From the NCBI RefSeq assembly GCF_007677875.1, contig NZ_VEDO01000012.1, positions 62,001 to 126,000 of the forward strand: DNA of 64,000 nucleotides. The letters are read 5' to 3'. Within the stretch, counting starts at the first letter, position 1. Each line of letters opens with the position of its first letter. This DNA is from Variovorax boronicumulans (GTDB lineage: Bacteria > Pseudomonadota > Gammaproteobacteria > Burkholderiales > Burkholderiaceae_C). The notes under the pieces were generated by a model. That model saw only the letters and a program-made list of their open reading frames with translations, was not told the DNA's origin and searched no databases. The position numbers were made by a program, and so were the translations under genes. Shown piece after piece: positions 8,205-15,318 of this stretch.

Positions 8205-9118
8205 GGCTGCGGCTCCTGCCCAGCCATCGTCTCGAACGGCGGCAGGTTGAAGCGCACGCGGATCTTCTCGCGCAGCACCGGGCTCACGCCCATGGGATCG
8301 ATCAGGATGCCCCACTGCAACCGGTTGTGGTTGTGGGAGAGGTGGTGCAGGCCGAAGGCGTGCTGCATGGCGTTGCGCCGGCCCATGACGTCCTGCGCGT
8401 GGTTGACGGCCTCCTTCGCGGCCTTGGCGACGAAGCTGCCCTTGCGCGCGATGCGCTGCGCCATGGCCAGCGTCTGCGCCATGAGTTCTTCGCGCGGCAC
8501 GACGCGGTTGACCATGCCGCAGACCTGCGCCTCCTGCGCGCTGAGCCAGTCCGAGGTCAGCAGCCATTCCTTGGCCTTGCGCGTGCCGAGTTCCCAGGGG
8601 TGCATGAAGTACTCGACGCCGGCCACGCCGAACTCCAGCGTGGGGTCCTTGAACTGCGCGTCCTCGGTGGCGACGATGATGTCGCAGCACCAGGCCAGCA
8701 TGAGTCCGCCGGCGATGCAGTTGCCCTGCACGGCCGCGATCACGGGCTTGGGCAGGTTGCGCCAGCGCTCGCACATCTCCAGGTAGATCTCCTTCTCGCG
8801 GCCGTACAGGCCTTCGACGCCCTTGGCGTCGAAGCCGGCCCAGGTGCCCACGGTCGGGAAATTGCGCCAGGTCATGCCGCTGTCGCCGCCCATGTCGTGG
8901 CCGGTAGAGAAATGCGGGCCGTCGCCCGACAGCACGATCACCTTGACCGCGTCGTCGTGCGCGGCGCGGTCGAACGCGGCGTTCAGCGCGTAGGTCATCT
9001 GCATGTCCTGCGCGTTGCGCACCTGTGGGCGCGCCATCGCGATGTTGACGATGTCCGGCGTCAGGTGCTCGTAGCGCACGCCGTCATAGCGCGCAGGGTC
9101 GAAGCTCGCGGTGCCCAT
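8201..9118 (-). CDS. Enoyl-CoA hydratase/isomerase-family protein
   Basis: This 305-residue crotonase-fold protein has the oxyanion-hole segments HFSTGHDMGG (about 88-97) and AVQGNCIAGGLMLAWCCD (about 154-171), then DPTLEFGVAG and a longer C-terminus than standard hydratases. The usual second catalytic Glu region reads FGVAGVEYFMHPWELG, so the exact reaction (hydration, isomerisation or hydrolysis) is uncertain. Start: ATG at 9118, with AGGAGA about 7 bases upstream. A perfect 9-base inverted repeat touches that ribosome site. It heads a two-gene operon with the acyl-CoA dehydrogenase, under promoter element B. Confidence 0.92.
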   Translation of the reverse strand: MGTASFDPARYDGVRYEHLTPDIVNIAMARPQVRNAQDMQMTYALNAAFDRAAHDDAVKVIVLSGDGPHFSTGHDMGGDSGMTWRNFPTVGTWAGFDAKGVEGLYGREKEIYLEMCERWRNLPKPVIAAVQGNCIAGGLMLAWCCDIIVATEDAQFKDPTLEFGVAGVEYFMHPWELGTRKAKEWLLTSDWLSAQEAQVCGMVNRVVPREELMAQTLAMAQRIARKGSFVAKAAKEAVNHAQDVMGRRNAMQHAFGLHHLSHNHNRLQWGILIDPMGVSPVLREKIRVRFNLPPFETMAGQEPQP

Positions 9119-9130
9119 GGGGAGTGTCTC

Positions 9131-9154
9131 CTGGTCTGGTGGGTTCCAGACCAG
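9131..9154 (-). promoter_or_regulatory. Perfect inverted repeat next to the hydratase ribosome-binding site
   Basis: Arms CTGGTCTGG (9131-9139) and CCAGACCAG (9146-9154) are separated by 6 bases. In the transcript they would form a stable hairpin whose 3' arm abuts the AGGAGA ribosome site of the gene starting at 9118. The same bases end at the -10-like hexamer of element B, so the repeat could be a repressor operator or a translational control hairpin. Confidence 0.5.
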
Positions 9155-9207
9155 TCTATGCAGCGGGCCGCCGCGGCCGAATGACGAAAAAGCTGAATCG
9201 GCGTGGC
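9153..9207 (-). promoter_or_regulatory. Promoter/activator element B upstream of the hydratase/dehydrogenase operon
   Basis: On the minus strand, GCCAC (9207-9203) is followed by CATTCGGC (9183-9176) and TAGACT (9158-9153). Every box has exactly the same spacing as in element A at 1819-1878. Transcription would begin near 9146, inside the inverted repeat. The AraC protein encoded at 1939 is the best candidate activator. Confidence 0.6.
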
Positions 9208-9253
9208 AGGAATGCTCAGCCGATGGCGCGACAACGCGGCCGCGCGCCCTTGC

Positions 9254-11578
9254 TCACCCGTGCATCAGCGTCCACAGCCGCGCCGCCGTCACCGGCATCT
9301 GCAGCTGCGTCGTCTTGCTCGCCAGCCCGTTGCGCGCCAGTGCGTCGGCCACGGCGTTGACGATGGCCGGCGTGGCGCCGATGGTGCCGAGCTCGCCCAC
9401 GCCTTTCACGCCCAGCGGGTTGTTCTTGCAGGGCACGCTCTGGTCCATGCGCGTGACGAAGTCGGCACGCAGGATATCGGCGCGCGGCACGGCGTAGTCC
9501 ATCAGGCTGCCGGCCACGGGCTGGCCGGTTTCGCGGTCGTACACCACCTCCTCGCACAGCGCCTGGCCGATGCCCTGCACGGCACCGCCGTCGAGCTGGC
9601 CGGTCACGATCAGCGGGTTGATCACGCGGCCGACGTCGTTCATCGAGGCGTAGCCCACGACCTCCACGGCGCCGGTCTGCGGGTCGAGTTCGATCTCGCT
9701 GATGTGGCAGCCGTTGGGCCAGGTCGGGCCGGCCACGCTGCTGGTGGAGTCCATGAAGATGCGGCGCTCGGGCTGGCGCGCTGCCAGCTCGAACAGGTCG
9801 ATCTTGAGGTCGGTACCGGCGACTGTGAACGCGCCCGCCTCGTAGCGGATGTCCTCGGCGGCGGCCTCGAGTTCCTTGGCCGCGAGTTCGCGCGCCTTGT
9901 CGATGGTGCGTTCGCTGCCGATGCGCACGGCCGAGCCGCCCGTGAAGATGGAGCGCGAGCCGGCGCTGCCGAAGCCGTCGCCGCGGTCGGTGTCGCCCAG
10001 GACCACGCGCACCTTCTCGGGTGGCACACCGAAGGCGTCGACGACCAGTTGCGCCAGTGACGTGGCGATGCCCTGGCCCATGGCGTTGACGGCAGAGAAC
10101 ACCTCGATCACGCCGTCGGCCTGCACGTTGACCGTCACACGTTCCTCGAACACGTTGCCGCCGGTCCATTCCAGGAAGGTGGCGATGCCCTGCCCGCGCC
10201 ACTTGCCGTTGGCGGCCGAGGTCTTGGCGCGCGCATCGAAGCCGCTCCAGTCGGCCAGCGCCAGCGCCTGGTCCATCTGCTGCTCGAAGGCGCCCGTGTC
10301 GTAGGTCTGCGCCATCGGATTCTTGTAGGGCATCTGCTCTGGGCGGATGAAATTGGCCCGGCGCAGCGCGATGCGGTCGATGCCGGTCTGGCGTGCGGCC
10401 TCGTCCATGAGGCGCTCGATGTTGAAGATGGCCTCCGGCCGGCCGGCGCCGCGGTAGGCGCCGGTGGGTGCCTGGTTGGTCAGCACGGCCTGGAAGCGGA
10501 AGTCGATGGTCTGGATGTCGTAGACGCTGGTCTGCACCCAGGGGCCGATCAACAGTTGGATCGCCACGCCGGTGCCCGTGGCGTAGGCGCCCACATTGGC
10601 CTGCGAGGCAATGCGCAGCGCGAGGATGCGGCCCTTGTCGTCCAACGCGAGCTCAGCGCGCGCCTGCACGTCGCGGCCGTGGTAGGTGGACAGGAACTCT
10701 TCGCTGCGGTCGGCCACCCACTTCACGCTGCGGCGCAGCTGGTGCGCGGCATGCGCGAGCGCCACGTCCTCGAGGTAGGCGCCGGTCTTCATGCCGAAGC
10801 CGCCGCCCACGTCGCCCACTACGACACGCGCCTGATCGCGGGCCAGGCCCAGCGCATCGGCCACGGTGTTGCGCACGCCCGAAGGCATCTGCGTGGACAT
10901 GCGGATGGTCAGCCGACCATCGGCAGGGTCGACACCGGCCAGCACCGTGCGCGGCTCCAGCGTCAGCGCAGCGAGGCGCTGGTGGGTAATGTCCAGCGCC
11001 ACACGGTTGTGCGCGCGCGCGAAGGCCTCGGCCGTCGCCTGGGCGTTGCCGTGGCGCATCTCGGCGGCGATGTTGTCGGGCGCGGCCTCGGTCAGCACCG
11101 GTGCACCCGGAGACAGGGCCTGCGCCAGCGTGGTCACGGCGGACAGCTCGGCATAGTCCACGAACACGGCCTCGGCCGCGTCGCGCGCCTGCTGCAGCGT
11201 CTCGGCCACGACCAGGGCGACCGGCTCGCCGACGAAGCGCACACGCTCGTGCGCCAGGGCGTGCAGCGGCGGCGTGACGCCGGGCCCGCCGTCGGCACGC
11301 TTGAAGCCGGCCGTGCCGGGCAGCGGCTTGACACCCGCAGCCACGAGGTCGGCCCCGGTGTAGACGGCTACCACGCCCGCCATGCCGCGCGCGCTCTCGG
11401 CGTCCACCGACACGATGCTGGCATGCGGATAGGGCGAGCGCACGAACACCGCGCGCAGCTGGCCCTGCGGCACCACGTCGTCGGTGAACTGGCCACGGCC
11501 GGCCAGCAAAGCGTCGTCTTCGAGCCGGCGAACCGCTTGGCCGCTGCCAAAACGGGTGGGGGAAGCGAGGGTGTCCAA
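9254..11578 (-). CDS. Molybdopterin-binding large subunit, xanthine dehydrogenase/CoxL family
   Basis: This 774-residue protein is a molybdenum hydroxylase large subunit. It has the aldehyde oxidase/xanthine dehydrogenase a/b hammerhead domain (about 20-140) and molybdopterin-binding segments including VGGGFGMK (257-264), AYRGAGR (374-380) and GVGELGTIGA with the presumed catalytic Glu729. AYRGAGR is the pattern of form II (CoxL-like) proteins rather than true CO dehydrogenases, so the substrate is probably an organic aldehyde or N-heterocycle, not CO. Partner FeS (CoxS) and FAD (CoxM) subunits are normally adjacent but are absent from the whole window. Start: ATG at 11578. Confidence 0.93.
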   Translation of the reverse strand: MDTLASPTRFGSGQAVRRLEDDALLAGRGQFTDDVVPQGQLRAVFVRSPYPHASIVSVDAESARGMAGVVAVYTGADLVAAGVKPLPGTAGFKRADGGPGVTPPLHALAHERVRFVGEPVALVVAETLQQARDAAEAVFVDYAELSAVTTLAQALSPGAPVLTEAAPDNIAAEMRHGNAQATAEAFARAHNRVALDITHQRLAALTLEPRTVLAGVDPADGRLTIRMSTQMPSGVRNTVADALGLARDQARVVVGDVGGGFGMKTGAYLEDVALAHAAHQLRRSVKWVADRSEEFLSTYHGRDVQARAELALDDKGRILALRIASQANVGAYATGTGVAIQLLIGPWVQTSVYDIQTIDFRFQAVLTNQAPTGAYRGAGRPEAIFNIERLMDEAARQTGIDRIALRRANFIRPEQMPYKNPMAQTYDTGAFEQQMDQALALADWSGFDARAKTSAANGKWRGQGIATFLEWTGGNVFEERVTVNVQADGVIEVFSAVNAMGQGIATSLAQLVVDAFGVPPEKVRVVLGDTDRGDGFGSAGSRSIFTGGSAVRIGSERTIDKARELAAKELEAAAEDIRYEAGAFTVAGTDLKIDLFELAARQPERRIFMDSTSSVAGPTWPNGCHISEIELDPQTGAVEVVGYASMNDVGRVINPLIVTGQLDGGAVQGIGQALCEEVVYDRETGQPVAGSLMDYAVPRADILRADFVTRMDQSVPCKNNPLGVKGVGELGTIGATPAIVNAVADALARNGLASKTTQLQMPVTAARLWTLMHG

Positions 11579-11698
11579 AGCTGCGCCTTTCGGGGATCGG
11601 GTCCATCGGGCACTCCATGGCCCGGATGGCGATGGAGCGGAGCAGCGTCGGAAATTAACAGAAATCGGGCGGGGGCGCGGCGCCTGCGCGACCGCTGC

Positions 11699-11956
11699 TC
11701 AGTCCTTCTGGTGACGGTAGGCGCGGTCCATCTCGGGCGACTTGCTGGTGTCCTGCACGCCGCGCTGCAGGTCGCCATGGGCTTGCCGGCCCTCGGGCGG
11801 CACCCGCCCGTCGGTCATGCCCTGTTCGGTCTGGTCGCGCTCGTGCGGCAGCGCCAGGTCGTCGGCCGGCCGCACCAAGGCACCGGGCCGGGGACGCCGG
11901 CGCAGGTAGTTGACGCGGGGCTTGGAAGAGCCGGGGGGCCTGTCGTTGGCTGCCAT
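11699..11956 (-). CDS. Small conserved hypothetical protein
   Basis: An 85-residue, very hydrophilic protein with a basic middle (VNYLRRRPRPGALVRP) followed by ADDLALPHERDQTEQG, and no membrane segment or cysteine. The start ATG at 11956 has a good AGGAGA ribosome site 8 bases upstream, and third codon positions are strongly GC, both signs of a real gene. Proteins with the same NYLxRRPxPGxLVRPADDLALPHERD pattern are remembered from other Burkholderiales genomes; this is from memory and unchecked. It is transcribed away from the flavin reductase gene. Function unknown. Confidence 0.7.
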   Translation of the reverse strand: MAANDRPPGSSKPRVNYLRRRPRPGALVRPADDLALPHERDQTEQGMTDGRVPPEGRQAHGDLQRGVQDTSKSPEMDRAYRHQKD

Positions 11957-12155
11957 GGTGGTGTTCTCCTGGCCGCCAGGCAGAGCCGGGCAGCAATGGG
12001 CAAGCCTCGGACTCTGGGACCACGACGGCGCAGCTGTTGTCGGAGAGCAAGCAGACCCGCCGTAGGACATCCGCGCCACCGTTGACCCTGACCCCGGGCC
12101 CGCCAATCGGGCTGCGCCGCGGGGCGCGGCGGCAGTTCGGGTAGATTCCCCGTCC

Positions 12156-12674
12156 ATGCCTGTCCCCGCCGTGCCGCCGCAAGCGCGCGCACCGAGTTTT
12201 TCCGCCGCCGAGTTCCGCCAGGGCCTGTCCATGTTCGCCACCGGCGTGACGATCGTCACCGCGCGCCGGGCCGACGGCCAGCTGATCGGCCTGACCGCCA
12301 ATTCCTTCAACTCCGTCTCGCTGAAGCCGCCGCTGGTGCTGTGGAGCCTGGCGCAGGCGGCCTCCTCCATGGCTGCGCTGAGCGCCGGCTCGCACTACGC
12401 CATCAACATCCTGGCCTCGGACCAGAAGGCCCTGGCCGAGCGCTTCGCCCAGCGCGGCGCCGACCGCTGGAGCGGCGTGGCGTGGCGCGAGGGCGTGGCC
12501 GGTGCGCCCTTGCTGGACGGCGCGGCCGCCGTCTTCGAGTGCTTCAACCGCAGCCGCTATGAGGAAGGCGACCATGTCATCTTCGTCGGCGAGGTGGAGC
12601 ATTGTGCGCACCGGCCGGGCGCCTCTCCGCTGCTGTTCCACGGCGGGCGCTTTTACACCGAGCATCCCCTTTGA
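12156..12674 (+). CDS. Flavin reductase-family (FMN-binding split barrel) protein
   Basis: A 172-residue protein of the flavin reductase domain family (PF01613). The N-terminal FRQGLSMFATGVTIVTA (about 23-39) and GLTANSFNSVSLKPPLVLW (about 50-68) are the flavin-binding landmarks, followed by FECFNRSRYEEGDHVIFVGEV. Such proteins supply reduced FMN/FAD to two-component monooxygenases, or are flavoproteins themselves; no oxygenase partner is nearby. Its stop codon overlaps the TTG start of the next gene (TTGA), so translation is probably coupled to the transporter downstream. Confidence 0.9.
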   Translation: MPVPAVPPQARAPSFSAAEFRQGLSMFATGVTIVTARRADGQLIGLTANSFNSVSLKPPLVLWSLAQAASSMAALSAGSHYAINILASDQKALAERFAQRGADRWSGVAWREGVAGAPLLDGAAAVFECFNRSRYEEGDHVIFVGEVEHCAHRPGASPLLFHGGRFYTEHPL

Positions 12675-13576
12675 CCACGCAGCCGCTGCGCAAGGACCAC
12701 CTGGATGGCCTGGCGGTCGGCCTGCTGCTGGTCTGCTGCGTGCTCTGGGGCGGCCAGCAGGTGCTGGTCAAGGCCACCATCGCCCACATGCCGCCGGTGC
12801 TGCAGGGCGCACTGCGCTTCGTCGCGGCCACGCTGCTGCTGATGGTCTGGTGCCGCTGGCGCGGCATCGCGCTGTTCGCGCGCGACGGTTCGCTCGCGGC
12901 CGGGCTGGCCGCTGGTCTGCTGTTCTTCGGCGAATTCGTCTGCCTGTACCTGGGACTGGTGCACACCACGGCCTCGCGCGCCACGGTGTTTCTGTACACC
13001 TCGCCGTTCTGGGTGGCGCTGCTGCTGCCCTGGTGGGTGCCGAGCGAGCGGCTGCGGCCGGCGCAGTGGACTGGGCTGGCCTTCGCCTTCGTGGCCGTGG
13101 CCTTCGCGCTGCGCGAGGGCTTCGGCACCGGGCTGGACAGCTGGCGCGGCGACCTGCTGTCGCTGCTGGCGGCGCTCCTGTGGGGGCTCACCACGGTGCT
13201 GATCCGCGCCACCGGCCTCACGCGGCTGGCGCCCGAGAAACTCCTGTTCTACCAGCTGGTGGTCTGCGCGCTGCTGTTCCCGCCACTGTCGCTGGCCATG
13301 GGCGAGCGCTGGGACGTGCAGTTCACTCCCTTCGTCGTCACCTCGCTGCTGCTGCAGACCGTGGTCGGCGCCTTCGCCAGCTACCTGGCCTGGATGTGGC
13401 TGCTGGGCCGCTACCCGGCCACGCGGCTGTCGGCCTTCATCTTCCTGACACCGCTGTGCGCGCTGGTGTTCGGCGCGCTGGCGCTGCACGAGCCGCTGAC
13501 GCCCAGCCTGCTGGGCGCCATGGCGCTGGTGGCGGCCGGCATCTGGCTGGTCAACCGCGCGCCGCTTCGGCGATGA
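12671..13576 (+). CDS. EamA/DMT-family transporter
   Basis: A 301-residue inner-membrane protein with ten predicted hydrophobic helices in two EamA repeats. The first contains LWGGQQVLVKATIAHMPPVLQGALRF and the second WGLTTVLIRATGLTRL. DMT-superfamily members export metabolites, often amino acids or their derivatives. Start: TTG at 12671, overlapping the flavin reductase stop by 4 bases. There is no ATG before the first membrane helix, and the longer upstream frame only overlaps the reductase. The substrate is unknown. Confidence 0.87.
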   Translation: MTTQPLRKDHLDGLAVGLLLVCCVLWGGQQVLVKATIAHMPPVLQGALRFVAATLLLMVWCRWRGIALFARDGSLAAGLAAGLLFFGEFVCLYLGLVHTTASRATVFLYTSPFWVALLLPWWVPSERLRPAQWTGLAFAFVAVAFALREGFGTGLDSWRGDLLSLLAALLWGLTTVLIRATGLTRLAPEKLLFYQLVVCALLFPPLSLAMGERWDVQFTPFVVTSLLLQTVVGAFASYLAWMWLLGRYPATRLSAFIFLTPLCALVFGALALHEPLTPSLLGAMALVAAGIWLVNRAPLRR

Positions 13577-13607
13577 TCGCCCCTTTCCTCCCCTGCAAGG
13601 AAGCCCC

Positions 13608-14186
13608 ATGTCCCTGATCGAGATCCGCAAGCGCAGCCTGACCATCGAGACCACCTACCACGAGGGTGGCCCGCCGGTGGAGACGCCGCTCAAGCTGGCT
13701 GCGGCCTGCGCCGTGATCCGCAACCCCTACGCCGGCCGCTACGAGCCCGACCTGATGCCGTTCATGGCCGAGCTGCGCAGCCTTGGCACGCTGCTCGCAC
13801 AGGAGCTCGTGGACACGCTGGGCCGCGACAAGGTGGAGGTCTACAGCAAGGCCGCCATCGTCGGCGTGGACGGCGAGATGGAGCACGGCGCCGTCTGGCA
13901 CGAAGCCGGCGGCTGGGCCATGCGCACGGTGCTGGGCGAGCCCAAGGCCATCGTGCCGGCGGCCAAGGCCGTGGCCGGCGCGGGTTACCGGCTCATGGTG
14001 CCCGTGCACTACATCCACGCCTGCTACGTGCGCAGCCACTTCAACAGCATCGAGGTCGGCATCCAGGATGCACCGCGGCCCAAGGAGATCCTCTTCGCCC
14101 TGGTGATGGGGACGGGCGGGCGCGTGCACTCGCGCCTGGGCGGCCTGCTCAAGGAGAACGTGTCGGTCCACGACGGGCAGCGCTGA
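13608..14186 (+). CDS. Amino acid synthesis family protein (DUF1185)
   Basis: A 192-residue protein matching the amino-acid-synthesis family (PF06684, DUF1185). The landmarks are an N-terminal EIRKRSLTIETTYHEGG, the middle NPYAGRYEPDLMPFMAELRSLGTLL and the VGVDGEMEHGAVWHEAGGWAMR block. The family is common in proteobacterial catabolic clusters, with no established reaction. It follows the EamA gene by 31 bases, with an AAGGAAG ribosome site. Its TGA directly abuts the stop of the convergent DUF72 gene with no spacer. Confidence 0.87.
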   Translation: MSLIEIRKRSLTIETTYHEGGPPVETPLKLAAACAVIRNPYAGRYEPDLMPFMAELRSLGTLLAQELVDTLGRDKVEVYSKAAIVGVDGEMEHGAVWHEAGGWAMRTVLGEPKAIVPAAKAVAGAGYRLMVPVHYIHACYVRSHFNSIEVGIQDAPRPKEILFALVMGTGGRVHSRLGGLLKENVSVHDGQR

Positions 14187-15314
14187 TCAATCCGCCAGCA
14201 ACCGGGCCATGGCCTCGACCGTGCGCGGCGCCGAGCCCTCGGCCTTGTTGTTGACCGTGATGTAGGCGTGGTGCCCGGCTTGCAGCGTGGCGCGCGCCAC
14301 GCGGGCCAGCACGTCACGTGTCGGTGGATCGGGATCCACCAGTGTGTCGAACGGTGCATAGAGCGCCTTGGCCTCTTCGTAGCCATACGCGCCATGCATG
14401 CGGTTCAGGTTCCAGCGGCAGACCATCGGGCCTGGCCACAGCGCCCGCAACACGGGCAGCTGCCCTTCGATGGGCGGCAGCTTGGGGTGGGCGCCCAGGC
14501 AGTAAGTGGCGCCTGCGGCACGCAGGACCTCGGCGAACGCCGGCACCAGCCATTCGGCATTGCGCACCTCGACCGCGATGGCCAGATCCGGCGCACGCGC
14601 GCGCAGCTGCGACGACGGCGGCAGCGCCGCCAGCATGGCGCCGAGCCGCTCGATCCAGTGCGGCATGTGCGCCAGCATGGCCGGTGCCAGCGGGCTGAGC
14701 TGGAACACCAGCACGCCGGCCCGGGCACCCAGCCCCTCCAACGCCGGTTCGACGAACGCCGAGAAGGCCAGGCGCGGGTCGAGAAATCCATCGTTGGCGC
14801 GCATGCCCCTGCCATCCGGCTGCCGCACCAGCGCGTCGGCCACCACGCTGGGCGCCTTGACCACGAAGCGGAAATCGGGCGGCACCTGTTCCGCGTAGGC
14901 CGCGTACTGCGCCACGGTCAGCGGCTGGTAGAAGGCCCGATCGAGCGAGACCGCGCGCAACAGCGGGTGCTGCGCATAGGCGGCCAGGCCGCGCCGCGCG
15001 AGCAGCGTTTCGGTGTAGGTGCCCTCCCAGACCAGGCCGTCCCAACCCGGGAAGGACCACGAGGAAGTGCCCAGATGCAGCCGCGCCGGCAGCCGCGCCG
15101 CCAGGGCGGCCGCGTCCGCAGGCCAGGCGGCCGGCAGCACCTGGCGGCCCCGTCCGCGGGCACCGGTCGCCGGCGCGCGGGCCGGCCGCGCGGCAGCCTG
15201 CGGCACGACGGGGGCCGTGGGCGCAGCAGTCTGTTCGGCGGGCCCGCGCGGTGCACCTGGCGCTGCGGGCACCACGGGCGGCAGTTCCTCCTGCGGAAAC
15301 AACCCGCGCTGCAC
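14187..15314 (-). CDS. DUF72 (YecE-like) protein
   Basis: A 375-residue protein with the TIM-barrel-like DUF72 fold: HLGTSSWSFPGWDGLVWEG, the FYQPL segment, DFRFVVKAPSVVAD, VLVFQLSP, AVEVRNAEW and YITVNNKAEGSAP in order. A Pro/Ala-rich linker of about 70 residues precedes the domain. The chosen start is GTG at 15314 (protein MQRGLFPQEELPP...), with AGGG 8 bases upstream and 4 bases after the acetoacetyl-CoA synthetase stop. A TTG at 15347 would lengthen it by 11 residues and overlap that gene. The family's molecular function is unknown. Confidence 0.88.
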   Translation of the reverse strand: MQRGLFPQEELPPVVPAAPGAPRGPAEQTAAPTAPVVPQAAARPARAPATGARGRGRQVLPAAWPADAAALAARLPARLHLGTSSWSFPGWDGLVWEGTYTETLLARRGLAAYAQHPLLRAVSLDRAFYQPLTVAQYAAYAEQVPPDFRFVVKAPSVVADALVRQPDGRGMRANDGFLDPRLAFSAFVEPALEGLGARAGVLVFQLSPLAPAMLAHMPHWIERLGAMLAALPPSSQLRARAPDLAIAVEVRNAEWLVPAFAEVLRAAGATYCLGAHPKLPPIEGQLPVLRALWPGPMVCRWNLNRMHGAYGYEEAKALYAPFDTLVDPDPPTRDVLARVARATLQAGHHAYITVNNKAEGSAPRTVEAMARLLAD

Positions 15315-15318
15315 GGCT

